NCBI GenBank assembly: GCA_022749755.1
Contig: CM040443.1
Coordinates: forward strand, 16,273,244-16,337,243
DNA from: Azadirachta indica
Lineage: Eukaryota > Streptophyta > Magnoliopsida > Sapindales > Meliaceae
Direction of reading: 5' to 3'
DNA: 64,000 nt
The position numbers and the translations under genes are program-made. The first letter of the stretch is position 1; each line of letters begins with the position of its first letter. This document shows positions 36,077-49,673 of the stretch, piece after piece. The notes beneath the pieces are model-generated. The model did not search any database, was not told the origin of the DNA, and saw nothing but the letters and a program-made list of their open reading frames with translations.

Positions 36077-36700
36077 ACATTTGACTATTATGATTAGAGA
36101 TGAACAAATGTTGATTAGAGATGCGGTGCTATCATGATGAGTAGTAAGAAAAAAAATTTGCACAACCTTATCAATGATGAAGTTGAATTTATGGCATGTT
36201 TAGGAACATTAGGATAAGAAGTTAAGCCAAAAAGGAATATTTGAAGATTTTGAGATTGTCAAAACTATACCTAGACCAGTCATTGTGTATTGTGAAATCA
36301 AAGTAACAATCTTCTATATGAAGGATGCTATGTACCATGAAAATAAATACATTTTTTGGAGAGACATTATTGCAAAGAAAGAATAAAAAAGTAAGAAATT
36401 TTTACAATTCTCAAAAAAAAAAAAATAACTAATAAACAAAAAATAGATGGAGAAAACTAACATCCACACAACACAATGTATTTAAGAGAAATAATTTATT
36501 GTGGTAAAAATTTTTAAAACTATACTTTTAGTAATTTTTTTTTTTGCTTGCAATCAATTCCAAATTATACTTGATCTCAAATAAATCTTGCCATTTTCTC
36601 ACAAGATTTGGCTACTCTAAAAATTTATATTCTATTTTAATAGACAACAAAAATTTTATAAATTAAATATGTGTAACCCAATTTCAATATCAAGCAATTT
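36076..36700. other. AT-rich spacer
   Basis: I see no gene here. The stretch lies between the Copia right LTR and the Sirevirus LTR region, and holds short poly-A and poly-T runs only. Confidence 0.35.
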
Positions 36701-39700
36701 AAATTTCTTAAGTAAAAAAAAAAATTCAACACACTATCAATATAAGTATAATACAATTTATAATTCAAGTGCGTATGAATGAATGTGCTAAATAATAATA
36801 AGAATATAAATTAAATGAGTGAAGGGGTAGAGAAATCAACCACGTGATTTTTATGTGGCTTAGCAAACTCCGACCTACATCTATGTTTCCAAACCAACCT
36901 ACTTGATTATTCCACTATTATGCCTTTAAACCCAAGACAAGCAAATCCAACTCCAAGGGGAATTTCAGGTGTCACTCAAACCTTACACCAAGAGGACTTC
37001 ACAAGTGCCTCTCTAACTTTTACAACCAAGTAACTTATGGTATCACTCAAACCTTTTCACCAAGTGTGTTTCTCTCACACTCAAGCTCACGAGAATTACA
37101 ATGAAAGTATCCTTGATAAAAATCAAAGATTTACAAACACTCTTTTCAAAGAAATATACAAATGAAATACATAGTGTATAAATGAATAAATGTATAATTT
37201 GTAGATATAAGCTCAAAATCTTTGTATGCACTATAAAATATTTCTGCAAATTTTGAAGACATGCAAAAATAAATTTCAAATGAATTTTTGCTAGTATTTA
37301 TAGTTAAAAAAAAATATGACCATTTATAGTCGTTACTAGCCGTTTATAACCGTTGGAACTAAGCTTTGAAAAACTTGTACTTCAGTCTATTTTTCAAGTT
37401 TTGAAAACCTTGCATTTTAATCCAGTCATTATTGCATTTGAATTCAAATTTAAAAAAAAAATGACCGTTGGTATTATTTAGAGATTTACTGTGCATCAAT
37501 TTTCTTGAACCGTTACACTATGCAATAGTTTGGTCTAGTTTGATTAAACTGAACAACGAACTAAGATTGACTATGTTTGACTTTTTATAAGGTTTTAAAA
37601 CTTTGCACTTAGGTCCATACTCAATTTTAAAAATCTCGCAAATAGATCTTTTGTAAAATGGTCCCTTTCATTTAAAAATAATTTTTTCACAAAGTACAAA
37701 TTTATTTATAAGAGAACATTATCTTGTGAAAAAAATAAATTTTCTAAGAACTATGATTGAAAAATATCTAAAAATGATTTTGAGTTTATTAATGCAAATT
37801 AACAACTAATTCAAAGAGATGTTACAATGAATCACCTAAAATATGTGTGTGTCTTCAATTCTTCAAGATTTTTTTTTTAATTTGCTCTTGGGATTTTCAA
37901 GTTTGCTCCTTATAAAATGCTTCGATTAATTTTGATATTCTTTTGAATCTTGACAATTCCATTCCAAATCTTCACACTAAAAATATTACAAATAATACTA
38001 TAAGAAGAATTTGGTTTGTCAAGGATATTAATGTTTATTATCAGCAAAACAATGATTATGAGCCTTATCGCTAACAATCTCCCCCTTTTTAACGATGACA
38101 AAAATTGATTGCCCAAAAAAATAATTTGCAAATAAATCATAAATTGGCAATTTATAATGTAATTCAAATTCCATGCTTTTCCTCAATAATAGCATTAATA
38201 AGCATTTAAGCACGTGCGCATTCAAATAAGGAATTTTAATTTAATCAATTGGTAATCATTCAAACTTCTCCCCCTTTTGTTATCATAAAAAAGAAAAAAA
38301 ATATCAAATATGAGTATATGATATGAAAATGTAGAAACAAATTTAAGAGGAATTTAGAAGAATTGTCAAAGTAGAAGCTTCCCCTAAAATTTGGAGCACA
38401 TGCAATCAAATATAAGAATGGAAGAGATAAGATTAAGCTAGTAATAATTTCTCCCCTTTTTGTTTAAAGATTGCACACAATGAAATATACGAATCAACAT
38501 AATTTATACACAAATCCAAATGCACTCATCATGTGAAATTATGCAACATATAATAAAAATAGAAACACATCGCCACTTAAGTGTATTGCATACCATATGA
38601 TACTTCCCCCTTTTCATATATCAAAACTTGGAAGAAAAATAAGATCAAACTAGTAATTTGTTTCTCCCCCTTTGTATATCAAAATTGTGTAATATTAACA
38701 AGTTCAAATCAATAAAGTTAAGCAAGGATCAAAACACACATATCATGTCATGTTAATGTAAGTCAAAAGGATAAAAAAATTACCTCTCAAAGTTTAATGC
38801 ATATCAAGATAAACATCTCCCTTTTTTGCATCATAATAAATCATTAAATAAAAAGAAACTTCAACATAATTCAAGCAAATGAAAATGAATGCTCGAATGA
38901 TATTTTTCTGGAATCAAGCCTTTGATGGTTTAGGTTTATAAGCTTGCCTTCTATTAGTATTCCAATGATTCATCCTCTTTTAGAGCTTCTCTTCTATTTT
39001 CATTGATGAACTTCTAATATAGGTGTAGAAATTTTTCAATTTTTGGTAGGCCATTTCATATTTCTTTTGGACCGAATTGGCAGGTTTTTGAGAGGCAGAA
39101 TACATTTCGGCTAACTGAATCTCTATGACTGGTTCTTCTTCGTTGCCTTGTTTCTATTATGTTTTTTGACTAGTCATCATTCATGAAGTGATATCTTTCT
39201 ATAGAGATATCCAAATTAAGTACGTAAACTTCTATTAACTCTTGACTTCTAGGGCTTTAGATCTATATGTAATTGCACCATTTCACTTAGCATATTCAAC
39301 CTAGAAAAAATGATTCTATGGGCTATGCATCCTTCATATAGTTATGACATCTATGGATTAATCCTTACATATCTACTTGTAACAATGTTTGAATTGGATT
39401 GTCTAAAATTCTTTAGAAACTAGACATCTTTATCATTTTATCCATATGTAATGAATCCTACAAAATAATAGAAGTTATTACTAGAAATGCTTAAAAGTTG
39501 GCTACTAGTTTCTTAAAATGTGGAAGCAGTCACTTTCAGTTCATAATCCTAAACCATCCATTTTTTATTCTAGATGAATGATATTTGGCTTAAATGAAAT
39601 TGAAATATTAATCATAAAGTGAAAATTTTTCATTTCAAAGGTAATTTGACATGATGAATGAGTGAATCCAAGAACAAGCACACATCAAAGTTCAAAAGTA

Positions 39701-40280
39701 CATGAGAGGTGTTTTGGACACATTGATGCAAGCATGTTTCAAGCAACACACACCCATCAACTAAAAACACAACATATGTTAAAAGAAATGAAGAAAATAA
39801 AATGGATTCGTTGAGAATTTAATACCAATCTTTGTTTGCGATTTTCATGGTATGCATGTTTCAACCAGTCATGCTTACAAGCACATACTACAAGTATGCT
39901 TTCAAAACTCGAATAAAGAATTTTGCATAAAGCAATTAAAAGATCATTTAGAATTTTGATAGACATTTTGCTTATACACATATTCTTGTCCTTTGCATTT
40001 TATCCAAGTATGTGTTACATTCCATTGAGTGTTCTCTTTTCCACAAATCCTTATCAAGGAACCACCATTCATTTCTTGATTTTGATACCTACAAAAATAA
40101 TCAAGTTTTGCATTTTGGTAACCAAATCTATTTGGGTCCTTCAATGTTAGTTTTGGCTTTCTTTGGAACCCAAATCTTTCTAAATCCAACATATGTATTT
40201 TTCCTAATGGGGCATGCATAACTCATGTGACTAATGTAATTACAATAGTTATATGCAATATTAGAATCATTCAAGGAGGT
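36700..40280 (-). mobile_element. Decayed Sirevirus-type Copia element
   Basis: Read on the minus strand, a gag/pol boundary remnant lies at about 39,940-40,270 (YCNY..., then repeated DPNRFGYQ-like units; intact Sireviruses have repeated KGPKKIWVPK-like units here). No pol follows. A region with several AAAGGGGGAGA-type polypurine tracts lies at 38,077-38,830. An LTR-like sequence starts tgttagcgataagg at 38,076 and runs left to about 36,700. Multiple polypurine tracts before the 3' LTR are a known Sirevirus hallmark. The left edge and the 5' LTR were not found. Confidence 0.65.
38077..38830 (-). repeat. Array of polypurine-tract motifs upstream of the Sirevirus 3' LTR
   Basis: The plus strand shows ctccccctttt or close variants near 38,079, 38,268, 38,450, 38,604, 38,663 and 38,817. 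On the minus strand these are AAAAGGGGGAG tracts in the element's reading direction, and the last one abuts the LTR start (tgttagcg). Flanking bases such as atcataa or atcaaaa recur after several of them. Confidence 0.75.
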
Positions 40281-43120
40281 GGTATAACATCCCTAATATA
40301 ATATATGCCAAAATATGTAGTCCTGTAAGTTTTTTTTTTTAATTTTATTCTAAACATTGCCAATAAAAATCAAAACCAACTACTTCATTCATTATTTAAC
40401 AAAATATAACTGATTCTATATTTTCTAAAATTTAGGTATGAACATGAAAATTATATCAAAATCATACATTATAAACTCCTACCCTTATAATTACATATGG
40501 TTTCAAAAGTAGAAAAATCTTTATCCTAACCCCTTTGTCATTTACTTAAAAAAAATTCTCCTGTATAATCTAAACTTGAAAAGTATGGATGAACTAATAT
40601 CTAATAGACATTATATACAAAAACAGCTTTAAAATTTTGCAATAAACAAATTTGAATATAAAAGTACTTCTTAGTTTCTAACGAATAGTGTAATAAAATA
40701 TCAAGTTAAAATTTAAATTTCAATATTCATATAAACAAATGCAAAACACTTTAATTCTATTATTTAAAAAAAATAATTTCTATAAATGTTGTGTTTACAT
40801 ATTTTATGTGCATTATTTCGAAACGCCGCCATCCTAAAAATTGGCCATATGTACTTCAGGAGCATTATTTACAGATATTGTCATCCCATAAAAAATGACA
40901 TTTAGGAGTATTATTTTCAAAGACCGTCCTCTCATACATTGGTGCCTCATCACAACAATAACCATGGCCATGACATTTTTATTAATCAAATTATTTCACA
41001 ACATTTCCATACAAATTATACATTCATAAAAATACAACACGTGTTGTTATAATTTTCTTATTATATTTGCAAATATAACATTCATATGAAAACTACTATT
41101 TAAATCCAATTCGAAAAACAATTAATTGGATCAATATGTGATAATTTAGAAATTTCATACACATTTATCAAAACATTAACTATAATAACACACCCTATTT
41201 TTCAGTTTTAAAAATAAAATCCACCAAATGCATGTAAATACTTAATAGCTAAATGCGTGTCAATTCTATGTTTGTGTTGATTTCTCCTTCTCTTTCCAAT
41301 CACCTCCTAATATCAATTAACAAATGATAATAAATAATGACCCATAATGATAAATAATGATCTAAATTTAATCATCTAAATATATGTATATATATATATG
41401 TATTTAAACATATTTCTATACACTAATAATTTAAGTTTTTGCAACTAAATCATATAAAATAATTTACTAATCTTTAAAACTAATATTAATCATCTAAAAT
41501 ATAAATTCAAACAAATCTTCATTTTGTTTCGTTTTTTGCCCCTTGCTTCTAATTTGTAAAAGTAAAGGTTATATATATATCCATATAAGTCCACCAACAG
41601 CCATAACAAAACCCCTTTCTTTTCTTTTTTATATATATATTTTTGTCACTTGGCCACATAATGAATTAATAAGCATATGCCGAACTTTTCTCCTTTCTTA
41701 TTTCCCTACACTTGGTAATCCGTAATGCATCAATTTTCAATTCAATTAAAGGAAAAGACATGTGGCCTCTTAATTTCAGTCAGACCCTTTAACTTCTCTT
41801 TTTGCATATTTCACTCGCAATAAAATTTATATTATTTAATAATTCTATTATTTTAAAATCATAAACATATTCATCCTAATAAAAAAAATCTCTTCAAAAA
41901 TAAATATGTCTATTTTATAAATTATAAACTTTTCATCCTCATATAATATAAAGTCAATATATCTAAATATATATGTTCTCAGTATAAGAATTTAGGGTAT
42001 TATAAGTGGCTTTCACCAAATAATTTTTTAAATATTTTTGTTTAATATGAGACTTGTATCTATTACTTCCTTTGTCAAAAACATATCTTTGAGAACTAAG
42101 TAGCTTTTCAAAATTCTTTTAACCGTTGGTGAATTTCAAAATAATTTCATTTAATTCAATGGTCATTTTTGTAAGCACTTAGTTTTCTTCTGATAAATCA
42201 TGAACTTTTGAGCTCTTAAAATTTTGTGAAATAGTAGGCTGTGTTTTAGAAAATCTATCTCTCTTGTTTCAAGTTTGTGTCCAAAACCAAAACCAGTTTG
42301 AAGTGCAAATAGTGTGTACTCTAATCTAACATTTGTTTAAAACCAATATTAATTTCGAGTGTAAAGAGTTTGTACTTAAAACAAATACTAGTTTCAAATT
42401 TTTGCTCGAAACAAACATATACTTTTGAGTATGACTTAAACTTGAAACCATATATTGAGTTTGCTTAAAAGTTAGGTTTTTAATTAAAATTAGGGTTTCA
42501 AATTTAAAACAAACATGTACTTTTGTATGACTTATCTCAAAAATATAAAATAAGGGTGCTCAAAAGTTATGATTTTAATTAAAAATTAACGTTTCGAGTG
42601 CACAATAAATTAGGGTTTCAAGTTCATATGTAGTCCAAAAATATGATATTTTTATTTGAATGTGAGTAGAGGAATATTTTTGTCCAATTTTATGTGTTTG
42701 ATTAAAGATGAAAATATTTTTCTTATGAGGCTATTGCTAAAGATAAGGAGAAAAATGATCTTTTTGTCTGTCATTTCCATTCTCATAAGAATGAATACTA
42801 TAACTCTCATTTTGAACAATTATGAATGCTGTCTTCATAGGATAACTTCCGTCTTGAAAGTTATGTTATATTTTTATAGTATATCCTCAATTCCTCTTGA
42901 TTTGTAATCCAATTCATATATTTGTTTTGGTTCGGTTAAGCTAGCTATAAGCAGTGTATTATCCAAGATTTTCATGTAAGGTGATCAGGAGATGTCTTGA
43001 ATAGTTACCTATCCCAAACCTTTGACACAAATAAGTGCGTAATAAGTACGACAGTTCACTTCTCTTTACAATTTCTTTAAAATTTATTAAAATTTCAATG
43101 CCTTCATTTTACCAACAAAC
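40280..43120. other. Long AT-rich intergenic stretch
   Basis: I see no supported gene. Short frames at 41,543-41,725 and 42,656-42,907 have no recognisable family and AT-driven composition. Around 42,240-42,620 short phrases (tttcaagtttgt, aaacaaacatatactttt) recur loosely, as in a degenerate repeat. Confidence 0.45.
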
Positions 43121-43121
43121 A

Positions 43122-43187
43122 TAAACCCTAAACCTTGATATCATCCACATTACGTAAACCCTAAACTTTGATATCACCCACATTATT
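43122..43187. repeat. 33-bp tandem repeat with telo-box motifs
   Basis: Two copies (43,122-43,154 and 43,155-43,187) each begin taaaccctaaac and continue with ttgatatcaccca-like sequence. aaaccctaa is the plant telo-box, common near the start of genes for translation and organelle proteins. The repeat ends 11 bases before the ATG of the TPR pseudogene at 43,199, so it is likely inherited from that gene's 5' region. Confidence 0.7.
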
Positions 43188-43198
43188 AAAATCAAACT

Positions 43199-44058
43199 AT
43201 GTCTTCTTCTTCTTCTTCAGTTCTAACCTCTTCACTCTTAGTTTTCAATCTCAAAAACAAAAACAACAATAACCCCATCATCCCTTAAGATTAGATATTG
43301 TTCCAATTCCAATAATAACAGCACTGCCCTAACACAAACTTGAAAGTCCTTTGCAACAAATATTGTTTGCTAGGAGCCTCGCTTTCCATCGCTTCTAAAT
43401 TCCCTGCCAGCCTCCTCCATTGACGATCGCTAAAAACCATGTTGAAAAAGAACAAGAAGGAAAAGCCATTGAATTGTTTGAAAGTATTTATTCGTAAGCT
43501 TGAAAATGGCGAGGACCAACTCTTAGTGTACTTGAACGCTTAGTTCGTGCGCAGCGCGAAGTTATTGACTGGAAATTCTTGAGGGACAGATTGCTAAGCG
43601 AAACAGGGAAGACACAAGACGCGCTTGCAATGTGTTTGAAGAAATTCTTACCTATAATCCTTTGTCTTTCAAGGCATTGTTTAAGAATGCATTGTTAAAT
43701 GGACCGATGTGGGGAAGGAGAAGTGGTTATAAAGAGATTAGAAGAAGCTTTGGAAATTGCGGAAGAACGTAACAAAGTCAGAGATGTGAGGTTGATAATG
43801 ACAGAAGTACAGCTCTTGGAGAAGAATATGGAGGAGGCTTTGAAGAGTTAACAAGAGTTGCAAATAGAAGACCCATATGATTTCAGCCCTTATTTTTGTA
43901 AGGGAATGATTTATAGTTTGCTTGATAGGATTGCTAAAGCTAAAGAACAGTTTGCTAAATATAGACATCTTTCACCCAAGAAATTTGAAGTTGGGGATTA
44001 TTTAAGGACTCTATTGTCAAAGATGAAGCTCTTTGAGGCCAATGACGATAACAACTGA
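43199..44058 (+). pseudogene. SLOW GREEN 1-like plastid TPR protein, broken copy
   Basis: An ATG at 43,199 opens a Ser-rich transit-peptide-like start (MSSSSSSVLTSSLLVF) that stops at 43,286. Further on, three frames carry recognisable pieces: DWKFLRDRLLSETGKTQDA near 43,570, then DRCGEGEVVIKRLEEALE from about 43,701, an in-frame TAA at 43,849-43,851, then YFCKGMIYSLLDR and EQFAKYRHLSPKKFEV to a normal stop at 44,058. This resembles the C-terminal TPR region of SLOW GREEN 1, a chloroplast protein needed for chloroplast development. At least three stops and two frame shifts make it a pseudogene. No intron is visible, so it may be a processed copy, though no clear poly-A tail was found. Confidence 0.75.
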
Positions 44059-44059
44059 C

Positions 44060-44934
44060 TTCTTGGCTTTTCTCTTTGAGGTTTAGGTAATAATCATCTT
44101 CATAGATTGCTAATTAGTTTAATTAATTATTGGAAACCTTTGAAGTTTCATAGATTGCTAGTTCAGAAATAGGGTGAAAGAGAAAGAGTTTAGTTATAAT
44201 TGTTATCTTCTATTTGGTCTTGTTCTCTTCATTGCTATATTATATTTCATGAGAACGAATTAAGTAATTCCATTAGCTAACTCACATAAGGAATTTGTTG
44301 CAACTTAGTAGTTCACATCTTTTGTTGCTTATTTTCCAAACAGAATTACAATAATTATAGATAATCAAACTTTCTCTGTTGTGAATATTAAAGGAAAACC
44401 ATCTTGGAGATGCTTTTAACAAGAATTTCATCCGTTGCTCTTCCTTTATCATCTTTACCAAATTCAGTACTAAATATCATTGAAGTCTAAATCCATTTCA
44501 TCAGTAAGCATAATTTAAAACAATGTTCTTTCCAACTCTACTGAAACAGAAACATATTCTGGTTCTATTGCTGGTTGGTAGTTTGCGACTTGAGCAAGAG
44601 GTTGAGCAGAAATCATGCCTTTGTTCTTGTAGCGGTAAATGAATCTTTTTTTCATATGATTATCATCAGTGGTTTCTGTTATGAACCTGTTTTTATTTAT
44701 TTTATACTTAAGTGTAGTAATGGTGTATGTCTAGTAGTTGTTGAGTGAACAAAACAAGCTGTATATCATATCCTGCTAATCTTAATGCCATATGCACCAC
44801 AAAGTTTTAGAATATACAGCCCATGAAGGAAGAGTACCACTTAAGTGGATCATGTTTCTTCACTAAGATGCATGCCATTCAACATAAATATGAAACGTAT
44901 GCAAAGAAAAATGACCCAAACTGTACGTTGTTTC
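44060..44934. other. Sequence downstream of the TPR pseudogene
   Basis: I see no gene. It may include the old 3' UTR of the pseudogene. No element ends were recognised. Confidence 0.4.
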
Positions 44935-45168
44935 TTGTCCCTTGGCCTTTAGAAGCTGTCATTGGCATCCCTCATTGCCTTTGCCAGCATTGCTGTTAAC
45001 TGGTATGCTGCCAATCTCTACTGCCTTGCCTTTTAGATTTGTGTAGTGCTCCAAGAATAGCTGCGGTAGGAAAGCTTCCATATTTGCACTTCTTGGCTGC
45101 AACTTCCTGTATATTTCTCCTACTCTACAAATCTTTCGTGAGTTTTCCCTCGCTTAAGTTCATATATT
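44935..45168 (-). pseudogene. Copy C: exon 14 remnant of the dual-helicase gene
   Basis: This matches 6,995-7,240 of copy A. On the minus strand it reads EIYRKLQ, then [16 protein letters not shown], then a Gly/Asn/Lys-rich tail. The tail frame runs on where copy A stops, which shows that this block was coding in an ancestor. The acceptor-side sequence (gaacttaagcgaggg) is altered. A transposon begins right of it. Confidence 0.8.
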
Positions 45169-45169
45169 A

Positions 45170-46197
45170 AAAAAGGAATAAGCACGATACCTCCTTCTTA
45201 TTTGACCTAATTGCCGTTACTCTTCTATTATTTAGAAAATACCTCAAAATCTCCTCGGTGTTACTTTTGTTAATAAAAAATGTTAATTTTTTGCATAATT
45301 ATCTTTTTATCCTTATTATTTTATTAGCTTATTGATTTTGTTAGTTGAAAAGAACTAAATTGCTTTAATACTCTCTAAAAAACAACAAAATTACTTTAAT
45401 ACTCTTAATTATAAAAATAATACCTTTTTATTTTGATGTAAAAATTAAATAATAATTTTTTAATGCAAATAATAAATAATAACAATTAAATTATAATTAA
45501 ATTAAATTAATTTAATTCTTAGACCAAATCAAAAGAATAGAAATCTGAAAATAAAAAATTATAGAATTAAGTAATAACAATTAAATGATGATTACTTAAT
45601 AAAAATTTATTATTTTGGTTTGTTCTTATCTTTAAAAAAATTTATGACAAAAAAAAAAATCAATAAAAAAAAAATGTAATAAAATAATAACATAAAGATA
45701 ATATTTTAGCTTGTTAATTGGGAAACAATTTAGGGTTAATGGATTGAATTTATGATTTTTAATATATTAAATTATTATTTATAAATTATAAAAGAAAATT
45801 GTAATAAACTAATCTATTTATTTAAATAATTTTTTTATTATATTGGTGAGACCCGTTTACTGCGTTGTATGGCCCATGAAAGTCATTAGGATTATTTTCG
45901 TAAAACCACAAAAAAATTTGTTTACTAATGCAAAAAAATCTCAAGTAACTTACTATATCATCTTTAACCTACTAACTTTTCACTAATAAAAGCAACGTTG
46001 AGTAGATTTGCAGGCATTTTTTAAATAATGAGGAGGTAAAAGAAATTTGGTCAATATCAAATAAATATCTTTGATGCAATAAGAAAAAAATATAAAACTT
46101 ATTCTTTTCAAAAAGAAGAGAATAAATTATGTGCAAATTCGAGTGATAATAGGAACTAATATAAAGTTAAACAATGAAAGGACATTAGGCTTATTCC
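45170..46197. mobile_element. Long-TIR DNA element in copy C intron 13 (about 1 kb)
   Basis: The left arm starts ggaataagcacgatacctcc and continues tatttag, then aaaatacctc. The complement of about 45,975-46,110 reads similarly (ttatttgat, cattatttaaaaaatgcc, aacgttgcttttatta), giving TIRs over 100 bases long. The matching intron in copy A (7,227-7,407) has no insertion. The right edge is uncertain because a segment of about 95 bases (46,115-46,210 versus 46,213-46,270) is tandemly repeated there. Confidence 0.6.
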
Positions 46198-46199
46198 CT

Positions 46200-46874
46200 T
46201 TAAAGAAAAAAAAAAGAAAATAAATTATGTCCAAATCCGAGTCATAATGGGAGCTAATATAAAGTATCAATCATGACTAAACTACTGAAAATTCCTATGA
46301 ACTTTTAAAAATTATGTATATAGCAGATTCACATTAGAATCATTGGTCCCATTCGGACACTGTTTTAAAATACTAACCTCGAACCATTAAGTGTTGGCAT
46401 GAAGTTTCTTCAAATCTTCAAGCATGCTAGCTGCTTCACACAGTCAGTTTTAAGTTTCTACATCATGAGAGTTCTTCAGAGAGCATTTATCCATTGCAGC
46501 AGTTAAAAGTTGAATGCTTTTCTCCACATCCTCTGATAGAATAAACAAAAGAACATAAATCAATAAACAAAAATGGTAAGACATTTGTACCATCATCTTA
46601 AGTCATTTATAACATACTTTATACTTTTAAGTCAACTGACAATGTGAAACAATTTGGCAATACCTTAATGGTTGAGGATTTGACCAGAAACCTTTGTTGG
46701 CTTTCTCCAAAATGGTTGAGAGTTCTTCAAACTCAAATGCTTCAAATATTTTCCAAAATTGTTCAAGTTTCATTGGCCGGTGACCTACTTTTACATTTAT
46801 GGTATTCATTTCTTGATGTTGCGGAGATGCAGAATTAGAATAAAAATGATTTGAACTCGTTCCTCACTCATAAC
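46200..46874 (-). pseudogene. Copy C: exon 13 and end of exon 12
   Basis: Matches 7,250-7,894 of copy A. Exon 13 lies at about 46,388-46,545 and the end of exon 12 at about 46,625-46,874 ([17 protein letters not shown]). An added stretch of about 18 bases follows FEFE, and other changes break the frame. The segment ends at the target site of the Gypsy element. Confidence 0.85.
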
Positions 46875-48049
46875 TGTTGTGAATTTTAATAAATGCAAGT
46901 GTACATTATCGTTACAAGTAATATATAATAAGTTATGTATCATTCCCACAAGAATTGATTAATTTGTTAATTATTGAAGATAATAAATTCTAAATTTATT
47001 TGAAGAATTCATTTAATGTTTGATTAACAAGAAATTACAGAAAATTAAATTAAACTAATAAAGCAAAATTGTGAATTTCAATTGAGTAAAAGATTTGGGC
47101 AGTAGATTTCACCATAACTATTCAAATTTAATTCCTTCAGTTGTGTTGTTTTAATTTATTACGAATACTGACAAAAAATTATCCTAATTTATTTAAAAAT
47201 CTTTATCAAAATTTACCAAAAATGTTTATACATATTAATTCACTATATCTCTCTGTGAATCAAATTACATGAAAGTTCATTAAAAACAGTGATAATTATT
47301 CTAAATTTTGCATGAATTATGATAGTATATTTATATCTAACATATAATTCATGACATTTATTACTAGATCAAAATACATAAATCACTTCTCAAATCAATA
47401 TGGTTCACAAATCAATTAAATATTGGCCAAATATTCAAAAGCATTAAGTAAAACAATGAATGCTCAATATTGAATAACAAACCATAAATAACACAATTGT
47501 TTGGAAAATAAATGTTCTTAGTTAGGTTGCATCTTTGCTCTAATTCAGAAAATTTAGTTCCTCATTGAGTAATGAAGAATTACACAAAAATTAAACAATT
47601 TAAACATAAAAATACAGAAAAGAAGATTTGGAAGAAAATGATTCTAACTCTCTTATTCCCTTTTTTGAAAAATAAGTAATCTTCCTCCTCCTTTGTGCTC
47701 CAAGTTGAGTGAAAAAACCAGAATACTTCCTCTTCCAGTTGCTGCCTCCTTGTTATAATATCAAACCCTAAAACAAAGAGTTATATTTATACTCCTTTCA
47801 AATAAAAGATTAGGCTTTGGGCTTTATTTGAGTTTTTTGAAAAGAATGCAATTAGGTCATTTAATTTGGCCCAAATCTCCTTTTTAATTTTAATTGGTTG
47901 GAAAATAAAATTCTTCTTCAATCTCCACAAATAAAAGCACAACAAATAAAAATAAAAGTAAACAAATAAAAATGACTACATAATGTTAAGAATCCTTCTT
48001 AATATTTGTGTAGAAAAAGCACAAATATATATAAAAAATTGATATATCA
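46875..48049 (-). repeat. 3' LTR of the Gypsy element (1,175 bp)
   Basis: Begins tgttgtg and ends atatatca. It matches 33,440-34,278 (opposite orientation) and 49,674-50,558, so one Gypsy family has three LTR copies in the window. Confidence 0.85.
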
Positions 48050-49673
48050 AATATCCCCAAACCTAATATTGGCTAGTCCTCAAGCAAAAGAAAAATTCAA
48101 AGACTCAAAAACAACATAAACTAGCTTCCTTATTCTATCGTTTCATGGTCAATAAGATTACAACAAGATACAAATCAATCAATCAATTATCTAAGTAGTA
48201 ACAATGCTTCATATGTTATACTTAAGTATAGTGTGTGATAGTCATTAATTGATCATTATCTCTCATGTCATCCGTCACAATATTAGAGTATGGTATGTGC
48301 AGAAGTTTAGAACTCCAAATCTCACAAAGATGGTCACTCTTAAAGAAAGTACTCGAAATTTGGTTTAACATTGTAAACTATGTGAGACAAGCGTTACGCT
48401 TAAATTTTTAATGGAAAACATAGCTTACATACAAAAGAAAGAGCACGCTATTTTTGATGTAATGATCACGATCTCATTAAGGGAATGCTAGTAACTTGAT
48501 TATCATGACAACAAATGCAAATTAATTACACAACACACAAAATCAACGTAGGACTTTCTTTCAAGGTTGTAATGAAGCCAATAGGTAGGATATTCTTAAG
48601 AAAGAATAGATAATGGGTAAAACAAACTCATAAGAAATCAATAATGTATGCATACATTATCAAATCTCTTCTTTTCTTGGAAACACATTTCACCACCATC
48701 ATTCTATATTTTCTCCTCCTTTTTCTTTTCTCAAAGCACACTATTCTCTTTTTTTTTTTAATTCCTTTTCACATTTGGCCTTATTTTTTTTTCAATTATA
48801 CTCTACCTTTTGACGTAAAAACACAATGCTTACTTAGGCACAAGTACCGATTACTCAGTAAAAGCATAGTTTGCACAAATGAACAGAATTCTTTTTTTTT
48901 TTTGGCTGTGCAACAAATTGATAAAAGTATTGTGCAATTAATCACATATGCAGCAAGTAACAACCCCCAAACTTATTATAAGGCATATGTCAATACCACA
49001 TTTATAACTCAAAAGTTCAAAGGATGCAAACAAAGTCTAGAATCATTTCGTATGCGTCATACAACCAATATTGCATTCAAAACATGAATAATCAAGTTAA
49101 TTAGGCAAAACAAAATATAATGAGATCATTGAATGAAAAGATGACAAGAAAAGATGTAAAATAATCACATAACACTCAGAATTGAAGGACAAAGGCTCAA
49201 AAGCTCACAATTAAGGTTATATAAGTATACACTATCTTGCATAACATTATCTAATTATGTGAATTCATTAATTTAAGATTTTGATAAATCATGACATTAA
49301 GTGCTTATGAATTGTGAGAATAAACAATGAAACCTAATTAGTACAAGGATAATATTATGATCAAATTTAATATCTCATTAATTCAAATTGACCATGTTTA
49401 AATTATTTTTAAAATTTCCAACTAAATAAGGAAGCGACTTAAACAATTCAAAAACAGAAAACAAACACAATTTTTTTTTTATTATAACTCAAACAAAAGC
49501 AAAACTAAAAAAAAAAAAAATACCAAAAACTCCAAAAAAAAAAAAAGAAAAAAAAATAAAGCCAAAATAAGGAAGAAAAAAAATATTAAGCAAAACTAAA
49601 TCCTCCACCCCCAAACTCAAATCTAATATTGTCCTAAATATTTGCAATTAAAAATTATGCAATGAATAGATTC

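Noticed and set aside
42656..42907. 83-codon plus-strand frame
   Set aside because: AT-driven composition, no recognisable family, and no intact transposon context.
48644..49087. 147-codon open frame, plus strand, hydrophobic
   Set aside because: It lies inside the non-coding interior of the minus-strand Gypsy element. The Phe/Leu/Ile runs come from T-rich sequence.
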